64,000 nucleotides of DNA from Mesorhizobium huakuii (GCF_030160235.1 NZ_BSNY01000009.1:62001-126000); one strand, 5' to 3'. Counted from the stretch's first letter, positions 21,636 through 30,945 are shown. Translations and numbers: made by a program. The notes: generated by a model not told the origin, from the letters alone.

Positions 21636-22714
21636 GAAATCTGTCTGCGCTCAGCCTTTTTCGAGTAGACGATCCGCACCAGTTCGGCGACGGCCTGGTA
21701 GAATTGCGACGGGATCACATTATCGACCGAAACTTGCTTGTACATGGAGCGGGCGAGCGTCACGTCCTCGAAGATCGGAATGTTGTGCTCCTTTGCGATC
21801 TCGCGGATTTTCAACGCCACCAGATCCTGCCCCTTGGCCACCACGAGCGGCGCCGAATCCTCGTCGCGCACATATTTCAGCGCGATCGAGAAGTGGGTCG
21901 GGTTGGCGATGATCAGCGTCGCGCGCGGCACCGCCGTCATCATCCGCTTGCGGGCGCGGTCGCGTGCCAGCGAGCGCAGCCGCGACTTGACGATCGGGTC
22001 GCCCTCGGACTGCTTGAACTCGTCCTTCACCTCCTGCTTGGTCATGCGCAGGTCCTGCTTCCAGTGGAAGCGCGACCAGACGATGTCGATCGCCGCGATC
22101 AGCCCCATGACGAAGACGATCGCCACCAATATGTCGACCGCGATGCCGCGGATGACGAGGCCGAAAGCGACCGGATTGGTGATCATCCCGGCAAGCAGCT
22201 TGCGGTGATCCTCCGACAGCGTGAAGGTGAGCACGGCAATGGCGAAGCCGACCTTTGCCAGGGATTTCAGGAACTCGACCCAGCCCTGCGCGCCGAACAT
22301 CCGGTTCCAGCCCTTGGTGATCGAAATGCGCGAAAGCTGTGGCCTGATCCGCTCGCCGACGAATTGCGGCATGTTCTGGAGCACCGAGGCGCCGATGCCG
22401 GCGACAGTCAAAAGCACCAGCAGGCTGACGAAGGCGCGGCCCACCTCCAGCATGACGATCTTGTAGAGATCGATGACATCGGTCTCGGTGTTCATCGGCC
22501 AGGCCTCGGGCTTCTCGAGGAACATCGACAGGAACATGCCGAGATTGATGACCGCGTCCTTGGCATAGAAGACGGTGAACACCAGTATGGCGACGAAGGA
22601 GGCGAGGATCGCGGTTTCCCTCGAATGGGGCAGCTTGCCCTGTTCGATCGTGTCGCGGACTTTCTTTTCCGTCGCCTCTTCGGTTTTCGAGTCCTTGTCG
22701 GCGGCGTCGGACAT
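21632..22714 (-). CDS. flhB: Flagellar export apparatus protein FlhB
   Basis: 360 residues. N-terminal cytoplasmic stretch (SKTEEATEKKVRDTIEQGKL), four hydrophobic segments between about residues 35 and 215, and a C-terminal cytoplasmic domain with the autocleavage site NPTH at 271-274 (LIIANPTHFSIALKY). FlhB cleavage at N-P switches the flagellar type III export gate from rod/hook to filament substrates. The gene sits three bases after fliG and overlaps the following small orf. Confidence 0.95.
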   Translation of the reverse strand: MSDAADKDSKTEEATEKKVRDTIEQGKLPHSRETAILASFVAILVFTVFYAKDAVINLGMFLSMFLEKPEAWPMNTETDVIDLYKIVMLEVGRAFVSLLVLLTVAGIGASVLQNMPQFVGERIRPQLSRISITKGWNRMFGAQGWVEFLKSLAKVGFAIAVLTFTLSEDHRKLLAGMITNPVAFGLVIRGIAVDILVAIVFVMGLIAAIDIVWSRFHWKQDLRMTKQEVKDEFKQSEGDPIVKSRLRSLARDRARKRMMTAVPRATLIIANPTHFSIALKYVRDEDSAPLVVAKGQDLVALKIREIAKEHNIPIFEDVTLARSMYKQVSVDNVIPSQFYQAVAELVRIVYSKKAERRQIS

Positions 22715-22717
22715 GCC

Positions 22718-23728
22718 TTAGGCAGCGTTCTGCGTCGCGGGAAGTTCGAATGCGCCCTCGCGCGACAGCCGGATGGTCGTCGTCACGATGGTCTTGCGCG
22801 CCGCCAGTATGTCGGCGGCAGGCACACCCTCCGACCCCTGGCCGAGTTCGGCTTCGATCATGCGCCGCGACCGTGCGCCGATCGCCGAGAGCACCGCTTC
22901 GGCAAGTGCGGCCGACGTGCCGCGCAATGCCAGCGTGACGAGTTCGGTCGACAGTCCGTCGAACAGGAGCACACGCGCCTTCTGGGTGAGCAGCGGCAAG
23001 TCGTCGAAAGCAAAAAGCCTTGCCCGCACACCGTCGAGGTCGGGCGTGCCGGCGGCCTCCAGATCCTGCATGACCTCCTCGAGCAGCGGCTTGTCCAGCT
23101 CGTTGAGCACGCTGGCGACACGCGCCTGCCCGGCCGACGTGTCCTTGGTCGAGGTTTCCGCCAGCACGCTCGTGCGCAACCGGTTCTCGACGATCCTGGT
23201 GGCGGCGGCCGGAACATTGGCCATCGTCACCATGCGCTTGATGATTTCGCCGCGCATCGGCTTCGTCAGCGTCAAAAGCACGCTCGCCGCCGCCTGCGGC
23301 GCCAGCTTCGACAGCACCATGGCCGACGTCTGCGGATGTTCGCCGGCCAGGAAGGTGCCCAGCCGCGAAGGTTCGAGTTTTTCGAGATCGGGCCAGATCG
23401 GCGGCGGCCCTTCGGGCGCGGCCTCCGGCTTCTTGTTTCCCATGATGGCGTTCATCTCTTCGGGCGACAGCGATTCGTTGAGGATGGTGTCCATCCTGTC
23501 GGCGGAATCGAGCAGGCCGGCACCCTCGGTGAACTCGGCCTCGAACTCGGCGACGATGCGCTCGAGATCGCTTTGCGGAATGGTCCTGAGCAGCCGGGCG
23601 CCCTCGATCAGCGCCTTCAGCTCTTCCTGCTTGAAGAATTTCAACAGGCGGCTGGCGGACGGCTTGCCCATCGCCACCAATATGGCGGCCGCCTTCTGCG
23701 CGCGCGTCAGGGTCGTCAGCGGCGTCAT
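22718..23728 (-). CDS. fliG: Flagellar motor switch protein FliG
   Basis: 336 residues from ATG 23728, preceded by GAGAGG; the frame extends to 23758 but the extra ten residues lack a ribosome site. The N-terminal part LTRAQKAAAILVAMG is the FliF-contact domain. The middle carries EHPQTSAMVLSKLAPQAAA (EHPQT motif, about residue 125). The C-terminal torque domain holds the charged helix around GARSRRMIEAELGQ. Rotor component facing MotA at the cytoplasmic face. Part of the leftward motA-fliM-fliN-fliG-flhB operon. Confidence 0.95.
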   Translation of the reverse strand: MTPLTTLTRAQKAAAILVAMGKPSASRLLKFFKQEELKALIEGARLLRTIPQSDLERIVAEFEAEFTEGAGLLDSADRMDTILNESLSPEEMNAIMGNKKPEAAPEGPPPIWPDLEKLEPSRLGTFLAGEHPQTSAMVLSKLAPQAAASVLLTLTKPMRGEIIKRMVTMANVPAAATRIVENRLRTSVLAETSTKDTSAGQARVASVLNELDKPLLEEVMQDLEAAGTPDLDGVRARLFAFDDLPLLTQKARVLLFDGLSTELVTLALRGTSAALAEAVLSAIGARSRRMIEAELGQGSEGVPAADILAARKTIVTTTIRLSREGAFELPATQNAA

Positions 23729-23774
23729 GCTGCCTCTCGCCTCCGCTGCAACCGGCAAGCCCCACCAGCCATGT

Positions 23775-24161
23775 CTAGGCGTCCTTCGTGCCGGCGATGA
23801 TTTCGGTCAGCCTGATGCCGAAACGTGAGGGATCGCTTTCGAGCACCGTGATCTCGCCGCGAGCGATCTTGCGGCCGTTGACGACGACGTCGACCGGTTC
23901 GCCGATGCGGCGGTTGAGCGCCACCGTCGAGCCCTTCTGCAGCGCCATCAGATCGGCCACCGCCATCTCGGTGCTGCCGAGGATGATCTGGACATCGACG
24001 GGGATGTTCATGATGACGTTCGAATTGGCGCCCGCGGCAGCCCTGAACGCCGCGTCTGGGCGTTGCTCCTCTTCATGCAGGACCCCGCGCAATTCCTCGA
24101 TGGCGCGGTCGAGTTGCTCGTCCGGCTGGTCGAGTTCTGCTTCCACTTTGGTCTTGGCCAT
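23775..24161 (-). CDS. fliN: Flagellar motor switch protein FliN
   Basis: 128 residues from ATG 24161, with GGAG nine bases upstream; a long in-frame extension toward 24470 lies inside fliM and is rejected. The N-terminal 50 residues are acidic and variable. The SpoA/FliN domain follows: [23 protein letters not shown], with KKG-like [11 protein letters not shown] and [13 protein letters not shown], then [11 protein letters not shown]-ring protein that binds the export ATPase complex. It starts 17 bp after fliM. Confidence 0.95.
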   Translation of the reverse strand: MAKTKVEAELDQPDEQLDRAIEELRGVLHEEEQRPDAAFRAAAGANSNVIMNIPVDVQIILGSTEMAVADLMALQKGSTVALNRRIGEPVDVVVNGRKIARGEITVLESDPSRFGIRLTEIIAGTKDA

Positions 24162-24178
24162 GAATCGTCTCCAAAAGC

Positions 24179-25156
24179 TCAGGCGCGCCCGGCACCAGCC
24201 GGCATGAGCCCATCGATGAAATCCTGCCCGGCATCGAAAGGATGCTTGATTCGGACGGTGTAATTCTGCCCCAGTTTGCCGAAGTCGCATACGAACAGCG
24301 TCTGGCCGCGCGCGCTGAGGCGGGCCCGTGATTGCGCCGTTTCGTCGAAGTCGATGACCTGGCCCACTTCGAGATTGGCGAGGGCGCCAAGCGTCAGCCG
24401 CGTCAGCGGCATGGTGGCTTCGAGCGCCACTGTCGAGCGCATCACCTCTTCCGAAAAGCGTGCGCGCCAACGGGTGCCATGATCGTCCTCGCCGGCGGTG
24501 CCGTCGCGGCCGACCAGGACGACGCGCTGTGGCAGCGTCACCGTGATGGAGCCGCTGTCGACCGGCGTCGAGATGCCAAGGACGATGCGGATGGCGGCAC
24601 CGTCACGCAGCACATGCCGTTTCGCCTCGGTACCCGACATCGCTCGCGGCACGGGCAGCCGCAGGTCGAGCGAGCGGTGTCCCGATCCGTTGAACGCCTG
24701 CGCCACCTCCTGGAACACCATGGTCGAGACATCGGCCTCGATCGGCGACAGGTCGCGCTCGATCGGTGACGCCGGCATATCCGGATCGCCGCCAAACAGC
24801 GTCGAGACCATGATCGCGATCGCGGCGGCATCGATGACGAGCGTCATCGCATCCGAGGATGCCGGCGAGCCGACGATTGTCATGGCGAAATTGTCGCCGG
24901 CGCGCGAGCGCGCCTCGGGAACGCGGCTGACCTCGACGGCCTTGAGGTCGACGATGACGGGAACGCCGAGCTCGCCCGAAAGGCCCTTCTGCAGCAGCGG
25001 CACGGCGCGTTCGGCCATGGCGCGGCCGGCGTCGATGACCTGATCGGCCTCGCCGCTGTCGCCGACCAGGCGCTCGATGATCAGCGAGCGCGCTTGCGCG
25101 GGGCTGCCTGGGCTGGTCATGACCGTGTCGGCACCGATCTGTCGTGCATCGCTCAA
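24179..25156 (-). CDS. fliM: Flagellar motor switch protein FliM
   Basis: 325 residues. The C-terminal SpoA domain ([20 protein letters not shown], then [22 protein letters not shown]) is clear. The middle domain reads [21 protein letters not shown] near residues 128-148. The usual N-terminal CheY-binding peptide (LSQxEIDAL) is not obvious, which is normal for diverged rhizobial FliM. Its start overlaps the motA stop in ATGA. C-ring middle component joining FliG to FliN. Confidence 0.9.
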   Translation of the reverse strand: MSDARQIGADTVMTSPGSPAQARSLIIERLVGDSGEADQVIDAGRAMAERAVPLLQKGLSGELGVPVIVDLKAVEVSRVPEARSRAGDNFAMTIVGSPASSDAMTLVIDAAAIAIMVSTLFGGDPDMPASPIERDLSPIEADVSTMVFQEVAQAFNGSGHRSLDLRLPVPRAMSGTEAKRHVLRDGAAIRIVLGISTPVDSGSITVTLPQRVVLVGRDGTAGEDDHGTRWRARFSEEVMRSTVALEATMPLTRLTLGALANLEVGQVIDFDETAQSRARLSARGQTLFVCDFGKLGQNYTVRIKHPFDAGQDFIDGLMPAGAGRA

Positions 25157-26028
25157 GCGGCCTTCTTCTCGGCGCTGCCGCTGTTCATCGTGCTCTGCTC
25201 GACGGCGTCGATGGTCGGCCGCTCATAGGACGAGATGGTCTTGCGGCCGAATTCGATCGCCACCTGCGGCAGCGCGCCGTTCATGTAGGCGAGCAGCGTC
25301 TGCTTGACGATGATGTAGAGGCGGTTCTTCTTCTCGCGCACCGTCTTGATCTTGGTGGCGACAGGCCCGACCACGGCATAGGACAGGAAGATGCCGAGGA
25401 AGGTGCCGACAAGCGCCGCGCCGATCAGGCCGCCGAGGATTTCCGGCGACTGGTCGAGTGCGCCCATCGCCTTGACCACGCCGAGCACGGCGGCGACGAT
25501 GCCCAGCGCCGGCAGGCCGTCGCCGACCGCGACCAGCGCGTGATAGGCCTTCATCTTGTCGGACTTGATGGTCTGGATCTCCTCGTCCATCAGCGCCTCG
25601 ATCTCGTGCGAGCGGGCATTGCCGATGATGATGATGCGGCAGTAGTCGCAGATGAAATTCATCAGATCGTGGTTCTTGAGCACCGTCGGAAAGGCCTGAA
25701 AGATGGCTGATTCTTCCGGATTGTCGATATGCGCCTCGACCTCGCTGCGCGACTTCGAGCGCAATTCGCGCATCAGGCTGTGCAGGACGCCGAGTGTTTC
25801 CAGATAATCCTGTTCCTTCGGCACCGCCTGCTTGAAGGCCTCGAGAATGCCCCTGCCGGTATCCTTGACCGTCTTCATCGGGTTGGCGACCAGGAAGGTG
25901 CCCAGTGCGGCGCCACAGATGACCACGGCTTCCCACGGCTGGACCAGCACGTGCAGATGCCCGCCCATGGCCATGAAGCCGCCAAGGACGCAGCCGAGCG
26001 TCACCACAAGTCCAATCAGAATGCCCAC
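25153..26028 (-). CDS. motA: Flagellar motor stator protein MotA
   Basis: 291 residues with four membrane segments: two at the N-terminus ([19 protein letters not shown] and [17 protein letters not shown]) and two after the cytoplasmic loop ([21 protein letters not shown], then [21 protein letters not shown]). The cytoplasmic loop has the charged residues that touch FliG ([16 protein letters not shown]). Inner-membrane proton channel subunit with MotB, encoded 16 kb away. First gene of the leftward operon, behind a promoter carrying the shared flagellar motif. Confidence 0.95.
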   Translation of the reverse strand: MGILIGLVVTLGCVLGGFMAMGGHLHVLVQPWEAVVICGAALGTFLVANPMKTVKDTGRGILEAFKQAVPKEQDYLETLGVLHSLMRELRSKSRSEVEAHIDNPEESAIFQAFPTVLKNHDLMNFICDYCRIIIIGNARSHEIEALMDEEIQTIKSDKMKAYHALVAVGDGLPALGIVAAVLGVVKAMGALDQSPEILGGLIGAALVGTFLGIFLSYAVVGPVATKIKTVREKKNRLYIIVKQTLLAYMNGALPQVAIEFGRKTISSYERPTIDAVEQSTMNSGSAEKKAA

Positions 26029-26064
26029 GACAGGTCCTTCCGCATTTCACAACAGACGCAAGGG

Positions 26065-26092
26065 ATAGTCCCCGTGCCTTGTGTGAGGCTTG
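26065..26092 (-). promoter_or_regulatory. motA promoter: CAAG-N7-CAAG-N9-CTAT motif
   Basis: On the minus strand, half-site CAAG (26092-26089), seven bases, CAAG (26081-26078), nine bases, then CTAT (26068-26065). The core is preceded by CACA in the place where other copies have CGCG. It ends about 36 bases before the motA ATG. See the finding on the six-promoter motif. Confidence 0.65.
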
Positions 26093-26126
26093 AATCCGGC
26101 TGCCACGGAACCGAATGTTGGGCGAT

Positions 26127-26154
26127 TCAGTTTCGCGCAAGGAAGTGAGGTTAT
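26127..26154 (+). promoter_or_regulatory. DUF1217-flgF operon promoter: TCAG-N7-CAAG-N9-TTAT motif
   Basis: TCAG at 26127-26130, CAAG at 26138-26141 inside CGCGCAAG, and TTAT at 26151-26154, with the same 11-bp and 9-bp spacings as the divergent motA copy. About 30 bases remain to the start codon. Confidence 0.65.
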
Positions 26155-26183
26155 TGTCGCGACATTAGGCTTCGGCCGGAGGC

Positions 26184-28001
26184 ATGACGTTGCTCAATAC
26201 CTTTACCAGCTATCAGTTGATTACCAAAGACATCAACAAGTCGATCGACCGCATCGAGCAGCAGCCGACGGTCGATCGCGATACCAAATATTACCTTGCC
26301 AACATAACCAAGGTGAAATCGATCGACGATTTCGTCAACAATGACCGGCTGTTCAAATATGCCATGAAGGCCTACGGGCTGGAGGACATGGCCTACGCCA
26401 AGGCCTTCATGGTCAAGGCGCTCAAGGAAGGCGTCACCAATCCTAGCAGTTTCGCCAACAAGCTGACCGACAAGCGCTATGCCCAGTTCGTCAGCGCCTT
26501 CAACTTCGCCGCCAATGGCGCCAACACGACCGTCTACAACAAGGCGCAGCAGCTGGTGACCAGCAACTATGCGCTGCAAGTCCAGATCGGCGCATCGCAA
26601 TCGGGGTTCTCCTACTACCAGAGCGAAACCGCCTACTACGTCACCAATATTTCCAAGGTGAAGTCGATCGACGATCTGATGGGCGACTCTCGCCTGCTGA
26701 CATACGCAATGGCGGCATTCGGGCTCGACGCCACGACCGAACCGGCCGCCACCGTCAGGGCGATGCTCGAAGGTGGCGTCAGCGACCCGAACAGTCCCGC
26801 CAACAAACTGACCGACAAGAGCTATGCCAACTTCGTCTCGGCATTCAACTTCGTCCAGTATGGGGACCAGACGACCACGCGCACCGATGTCCAGCAGGCG
26901 GTTCCGAGCGGATACATGTCCGGAGCCGGACTGACGCTGGTCAAGCCGAGCGCGCAGTACATCAAGGGCGAGGCCGACTACTACGCGGCAAACATCTCCA
27001 AGGTGAAGTCGATCGACGACCTCATGGCGGACAAGCGCCTGCTAACCTTCGCCATGGCTTCCTACGGATTGGATGCGTCGACCGAAACGCCCCAGCAGAT
27101 CCGCACCATGCTCTCGGGCGGCGTCAGCGACCCGAACAGCCCCGCCAACAAGCTGACCGACAAGCGGTACGCCAATTTCGTCACCGCCTTCAACTTTGCC
27201 CAGTATGGCGACCAGACGACGTCCCGCGACGCGGTGCAGAAGGACACGCCGAAGATCTACACCACGGAGTCGGCGCTTGGCCTGATCAAGCCGAATGCGG
27301 ACTACATCAAGTCGGAGACCGCATATTATCTGGCCAACGTCACCAACGTGAAATCCATCGACGACCTGATGGCCGACAGCCGGCTGTACAACTATGCGCT
27401 CTCGTCCTTCGGGCTCGATCCGGCCAAGGTGAGCAAGGACCTGATCCGCAGCGTGCTCACCGGTGGTATTCGCGACCCCAACAGCGTCGCCAACAAGATG
27501 ACCAACAAGGCCTACGCCGCGCTCGCCGGCGCCTTCAACTTCGAACAATATGGCGAAGCCGCCACCACCATCAATCCGGCGCAGCAACCGACCGTCGACA
27601 AGTATATGCGTCAGTCGCTTGAAGAGGATGCCGGCAAGAGCAATGAGGGCGTGCGGCTGGCGCTCTATTTCCAGCGCAAGGCGCCCGACATCACCAGCTG
27701 GTACGACGTGCTGGCCGATACGGCCCTTGCGAGCGTCGTGCGCACCGCGCTGGGGCTCCCCGATTCCTTCGCCACCGCCGACATCGACAAGCAGGCGCAG
27801 CTCTTCGAACAGAAGCTGGACCTCTCGGATTTCACCGACCCCGTGAAGCTCGGCAAGTTCCTGACCCGCTTCACCAGCATGTACGAGATGAACAACCCGA
27901 CCTCGAGCACCGTGTCGTCGATCAGCGTGCTCTTCGCCAAGCCGGTCACCTCGGGCATTTCCACCGACCTGATGATGGCCATGCAGAAGTTGAAGTTCTG
28001 A
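26184..28001 (+). CDS. DUF1217 repeat protein, first gene of the flgF-fliP operon
   Basis: 605 residues with no signal peptide. It is built from four copies of a 115-residue unit whose start is marked by YY-x(2)-N-I-x-K/N-VKSIDDL at residues 36, 151, 266 and 381. Each unit holds NKLTDKRYAxFVxAFNF near its end; a fifth, decayed unit begins near 494 (LALYFQRKAPDITSWYDVL). The family is DUF1217, found in rhizobial motility loci but of unknown role. GGAGG ends only one base before the ATG at 26184, whereas the in-frame TTG at 26190 is seven bases away and may be the true start. Secretion through the flagellar export apparatus is possible but not shown. Confidence 0.88.
   Translation: MTLLNTFTSYQLITKDINKSIDRIEQQPTVDRDTKYYLANITKVKSIDDFVNNDRLFKYAMKAYGLEDMAYAKAFMVKALKEGVTNPSSFANKLTDKRYAQFVSAFNFAANGANTTVYNKAQQLVTSNYALQVQIGASQSGFSYYQSETAYYVTNISKVKSIDDLMGDSRLLTYAMAAFGLDATTEPAATVRAMLEGGVSDPNSPANKLTDKSYANFVSAFNFVQYGDQTTTRTDVQQAVPSGYMSGAGLTLVKPSAQYIKGEADYYAANISKVKSIDDLMADKRLLTFAMASYGLDASTETPQQIRTMLSGGVSDPNSPANKLTDKRYANFVTAFNFAQYGDQTTSRDAVQKDTPKIYTTESALGLIKPNADYIKSETAYYLANVTNVKSIDDLMADSRLYNYALSSFGLDPAKVSKDLIRSVLTGGIRDPNSVANKMTNKAYAALAGAFNFEQYGEAATTINPAQQPTVDKYMRQSLEEDAGKSNEGVRLALYFQRKAPDITSWYDVLADTALASVVRTALGLPDSFATADIDKQAQLFEQKLDLSDFTDPVKLGKFLTRFTSMYEMNNPTSSTVSSISVLFAKPVTSGISTDLMMAMQKLKF
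26289..27662 (+). repeat. Four in-frame 345-bp coding repeats in the DUF1217 gene
   Basis: The 115-codon units begin at 26289, 26634, 26979 and 27324. Units 2 and 3 are most alike (shared AAGGTGAAGTCGATCGACGA and GTCAGCGACCCGAACAG strings), pointing to recent internal duplication; unit 1 and unit 4 are more diverged. Confidence 0.8.
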
Positions 28002-28003
28002 TC

Positions 28004-28729
28004 ATGCAGGATAGTCTCTACGTCGCCCTTTCCGCGCAGATGGCGCTCGAGCGCCGGCTCGACACGATCGCCGACAATGTCGCCAACGCCAACACTATCG
28101 GCTTTCGCGCCACCGGCGTGAAATTCGAGGATATGGTGTCTGGCACCGGGCAGAAATCGGTGTCCTTCGCCTCGTCGGGCAAGACCTATCTTTCCGGCGC
28201 CCATGGGTCCCTGACCGAGACCGGCAATCCGTTCGATTTCGCCATCCAGGGCGACGCCTGGTTCGCCATCGACACACCGGCCGGCACCGTCATGACGCGC
28301 GACGGCCGCTTCTCGATGAACGAGAATGGCGAGCTGATGTCGATCGAAGGCCATCCGGTGCTCGACGCCGGCGGCGCGCCGATCCAGCTCGACCCCCGCA
28401 ACGGTCCGCCCAAGGCCGGCGCCGATGGCTCGCTGCGTCAGAACGATCAGCTTGTCGGCTCGATCGGCCTCTACAATTTCGACCCGGGCGAGAATTTCGT
28501 GCGCTACGGCAATTCCGGCATCGTGCCGGCGCGCACCCCCGAGCCGGTCACCGATCGTTCCGATGTCGGCATCGCCCAGGGTTTCGTCGAGGAATCCAAC
28601 GTCAATCCGGTGCTGGAGATGACCCGGCTGATCATGGTCCAGCGCGCCTTCGAGAACACCGCGGCACTGATGCGGCAGACGGCGTCCTCCTCCGACGAGG
28701 CGATCAAGACGCTCGGCTCGAAGTCGTAG
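28004..28729 (+). CDS. flgF: Flagellar basal-body rod protein FlgF
   Basis: 241 residues. N-terminal rod motif LYVALSAQMALERRLDTIADN followed by VANANTIGFR, and the C-terminal flagellar rod/hook motif EESNVNPVLEMTRLIMVQRAFE. Length and the middle segment DAWFAIDTPAGTVMTRDGRF match FlgF rather than the longer FlgG found downstream. Proximal rod component exported by the flagellar type III system. Two bases after the DUF1217 gene and one base before fliI. Confidence 0.92.
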   Translation: MQDSLYVALSAQMALERRLDTIADNVANANTIGFRATGVKFEDMVSGTGQKSVSFASSGKTYLSGAHGSLTETGNPFDFAIQGDAWFAIDTPAGTVMTRDGRFSMNENGELMSIEGHPVLDAGGAPIQLDPRNGPPKAGADGSLRQNDQLVGSIGLYNFDPGENFVRYGNSGIVPARTPEPVTDRSDVGIAQGFVEESNVNPVLEMTRLIMVQRAFENTAALMRQTASSSDEAIKTLGSKS

Positions 28730-28730
28730 C

Positions 28731-30131
28731 ATGTCATCAGGCCGATCCTCCATCCGTGCACCCGAAAGGCAGCTGCAGCCGGCGCCCGAGGATCGGCTCG
28801 CCGCGTTGGAACGGACAATTCGGCGTTTCAGCAACACCGACGGGCTGGTCAAGCGTGGCGGTCTCGTCACCGAAGTCACGTCCACCCACTACAAGGTGCG
28901 CGGCCTTTCCGATTTCGCCAGGCTGGGCGACATGGTCGAGCAGCGCGGCCAGTCCGGCGTGCGTCGCGGCGAGATCATCAAGATCAGCCGCGACGAGGTC
29001 GTCGTCGCGCCTTTCGAACGCAGCGCCGATGCCGGCATCGGCGACGCCGTGTTCCGCAGGGGTCCGCTCGCGGTGGCGCCGCACGATTCATGGCGCGGCC
29101 GCACCGTCGACGCGCTGACCCGGGCAATCGATGGTGGTCCGCCGCTGATCAGGGGTGAAGACCTGTCGGGCAACGCCACGACGCCCGGCGCCATGGCGCG
29201 GCAGCGCGTCGGCACCGCCTTCATGACCGGCGTCTGGGTCATCGACATCTTCACGCCGCTGTGCTTCGGCCAGCGCATGGGCGTCTTTGCTGGTTCGGGC
29301 GTCGGCAAATCGACGCTGCTCGCCATGCTCGCCGGCGCGGACGCGTTCGACACCGTCGTCGTGGCGCTGATCGGCGAACGCGGCCGCGAGGTCCGCGAAT
29401 TCCTCGAGGACACGATCGGCGACAGCATGGCCAAGACGGTGGCCGTCGTCGCCACAAGCGACGAGAGCGCCATGATGCGCCGGCGCGCGCCCGATACCGC
29501 CATGCGCGTCGCCGAGCACTTTCGCGACCAGGGCCACCGCGTGCTCCTGGTGCTGGACTCGATCACCCGCTTCGCCCATGCCTTGCGCGAGGTGGCGACG
29601 GGAACAGGCGAGCCGCCAGTCGCCCGCGGCTATCCCGCCTCGGTTTTCACCGAACTGCCCAAATTGCTCGAGCGCGCCGGACCGGGGGCCGAAGGCAAGG
29701 GGTCGATCACCGCCATCATTTCCGTGCTGGTCGACGGCGACGACCACAATGATCCGGTCGCCGATTCCGTGCGCGGCATCCTCGACGGCCATGTCGTGCT
29801 CGACCGCGCGATCGCCGAACAGGGCCGCTATCCGCCGGTCAATCCGCTGTCGTCCATATCGCGCTTGGCCGGCAAGGCCTGGAGCGCCGAACAGCGCGCC
29901 TTGGTGACGCGGCTGAAATCGATGATCTCCCGCTTCGAGGACACGCGCGACATCCGCCTGCTCGGCGCCTATCAGGGCGGCGCCGACGCCGAGCTCGATA
30001 TCGCCGTGCGCCAGGTGCCGCTGATCTACGAGGCGCTGACGCAATCGCCCAGGGACCGCCCCTCAGCCGATCCGTTCTCCGATCTCGCCCGCCATCTCAA
30101 GGGAAAGCTGAATGCCGAATCAGGAGACTGA
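28731..30131 (+). CDS. fliI: Flagellar export ATPase FliI
   Basis: 466 residues. Walker A GSGVGKST near residue 190, catalytic-Glu segment LIGERGREVREF, Walker B region VLLVLDSITRFAHALREV, and the C-terminal SRFEDTRDIRLLGAYQGGAD typical of FliI/YscN ATPases. It energises loading of flagellar export substrates at the cytoplasmic gate. The end overlaps the following orf by 20 bases. Confidence 0.95.
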   Translation: MSSGRSSIRAPERQLQPAPEDRLAALERTIRRFSNTDGLVKRGGLVTEVTSTHYKVRGLSDFARLGDMVEQRGQSGVRRGEIIKISRDEVVVAPFERSADAGIGDAVFRRGPLAVAPHDSWRGRTVDALTRAIDGGPPLIRGEDLSGNATTPGAMARQRVGTAFMTGVWVIDIFTPLCFGQRMGVFAGSGVGKSTLLAMLAGADAFDTVVVALIGERGREVREFLEDTIGDSMAKTVAVVATSDESAMMRRRAPDTAMRVAEHFRDQGHRVLLVLDSITRFAHALREVATGTGEPPVARGYPASVFTELPKLLERAGPGAEGKGSITAIISVLVDGDDHNDPVADSVRGILDGHVVLDRAIAEQGRYPPVNPLSSISRLAGKAWSAEQRALVTRLKSMISRFEDTRDIRLLGAYQGGADAELDIAVRQVPLIYEALTQSPRDRPSADPFSDLARHLKGKLNAESGD

Positions 30132-30945
30132 ACGCCAGTACACCGAGCGCATCCTGAACGAGATGATCGCCGCGGCGAATGCCGCCGAGGAAGCTCGGGC
30201 CAAGGAGGAGAAGGTGGCCAAGGCAAAGGCCGCCAGCGCCATCGCTGCCAAGACCGCGGCTGTTCTGGCCAGAGCCGTCAAGCCGGCCCTACCCCGAACC
30301 GAACCTGTGGCCCGGGCTGCCGTGCCGGCCATGCCCGTGGTTCCTCGCGTCGAGGCTGCCGAGATGGCCGAGGTCAGCCGCGAATCGCTGATCGACGGCC
30401 TGTTCCCCGTCACCGAATGGCCGCAACCGCCAAAGGCGCAATTTCCAAAATTGAGCAAGAAGACGGACCGGCGCAGCGACTTCGTCATCGCCGCGCTCGG
30501 CGTCACACTCGGCCTGATCTGCGCGCTGTTCCCCTGGTATATCTTCTTCAACCAGGAGCAGTTCGGCGTTCAGGCGATCAAGTTTGGCGGCACCGGCACC
30601 AATTCGGGACGCGCGGGCGGCGGCGTGGTGACCTCGCGCAGCGCGCCGCTGACGGCCAAGGACCTTCCCAACACCAGCATCGACCTGCTCGCCACCGGAA
30701 CGGTGCAGGATGACGCCACCCCGGCGCAGCCGCCCGGCGACCAGCCCTTCCCGGCCGATGTCGCGAAATTCCGCATGGTCCATGTCGCCAACGGCCGCGC
30801 CATGATCGAGGACGATACCGGCCTGTGGATCGTTCAGCGCGGTTCGCTGCTGCCGGACTCCAGCACGGTCTCGTCGATCGAGCAGCGCAACGGCAAATGG
30901 GTCATGCTGACCAGCGCCAACCAGGTGATCCAGCTTTCCAGGTAG
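30112..30945 (+). CDS. Hypothetical membrane protein with N-terminal coiled coil, between fliI and flgB
   Basis: 277 residues. The first 65 are Ala/Lys/Glu rich with heptad-like spacing (TERILNEMIAAANAAEEARA then KEEKVAKAKAASAIAAKTAA), followed by a Pro-rich stretch, one membrane segment at about 125-147 (FVIAALGVTLGLICALFPWY), and a C-terminal periplasmic domain ending in VMLTSANQVIQLSR. I do not recognise a named family. It occupies the position where other bacteria encode the coiled-coil protein FliJ, but the membrane anchor and periplasmic tail differ. The overlap with fliI implies coupled translation. Confidence 0.8.
   Translation: MPNQETERQYTERILNEMIAAANAAEEARAKEEKVAKAKAASAIAAKTAAVLARAVKPALPRTEPVARAAVPAMPVVPRVEAAEMAEVSRESLIDGLFPVTEWPQPPKAQFPKLSKKTDRRSDFVIAALGVTLGLICALFPWYIFFNQEQFGVQAIKFGGTGTNSGRAGGGVVTSRSAPLTAKDLPNTSIDLLATGTVQDDATPAQPPGDQPFPADVAKFRMVHVANGRAMIEDDTGLWIVQRGSLLPDSSTVSSIEQRNGKWVMLTSANQVIQLSR

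Noticed and set aside
21704-23800. 698-codon open frame on the plus strand opposite flhB and fliG
   Set aside because: It is antisense to two well-supported genes, has high-G+C shadow composition (Asp/Arg/His-rich) and no recognisable domain.
23775-24470. 231-residue version of FliN
   Set aside because: The extension lies within fliM in another frame; the 128-residue form has a ribosome site and the normal family start.
26289-27662. Regular repeats as a CRISPR-like array
   Set aside because: The period is 345 bp, in frame, and encodes protein repeats; no short identical repeats with spacers.
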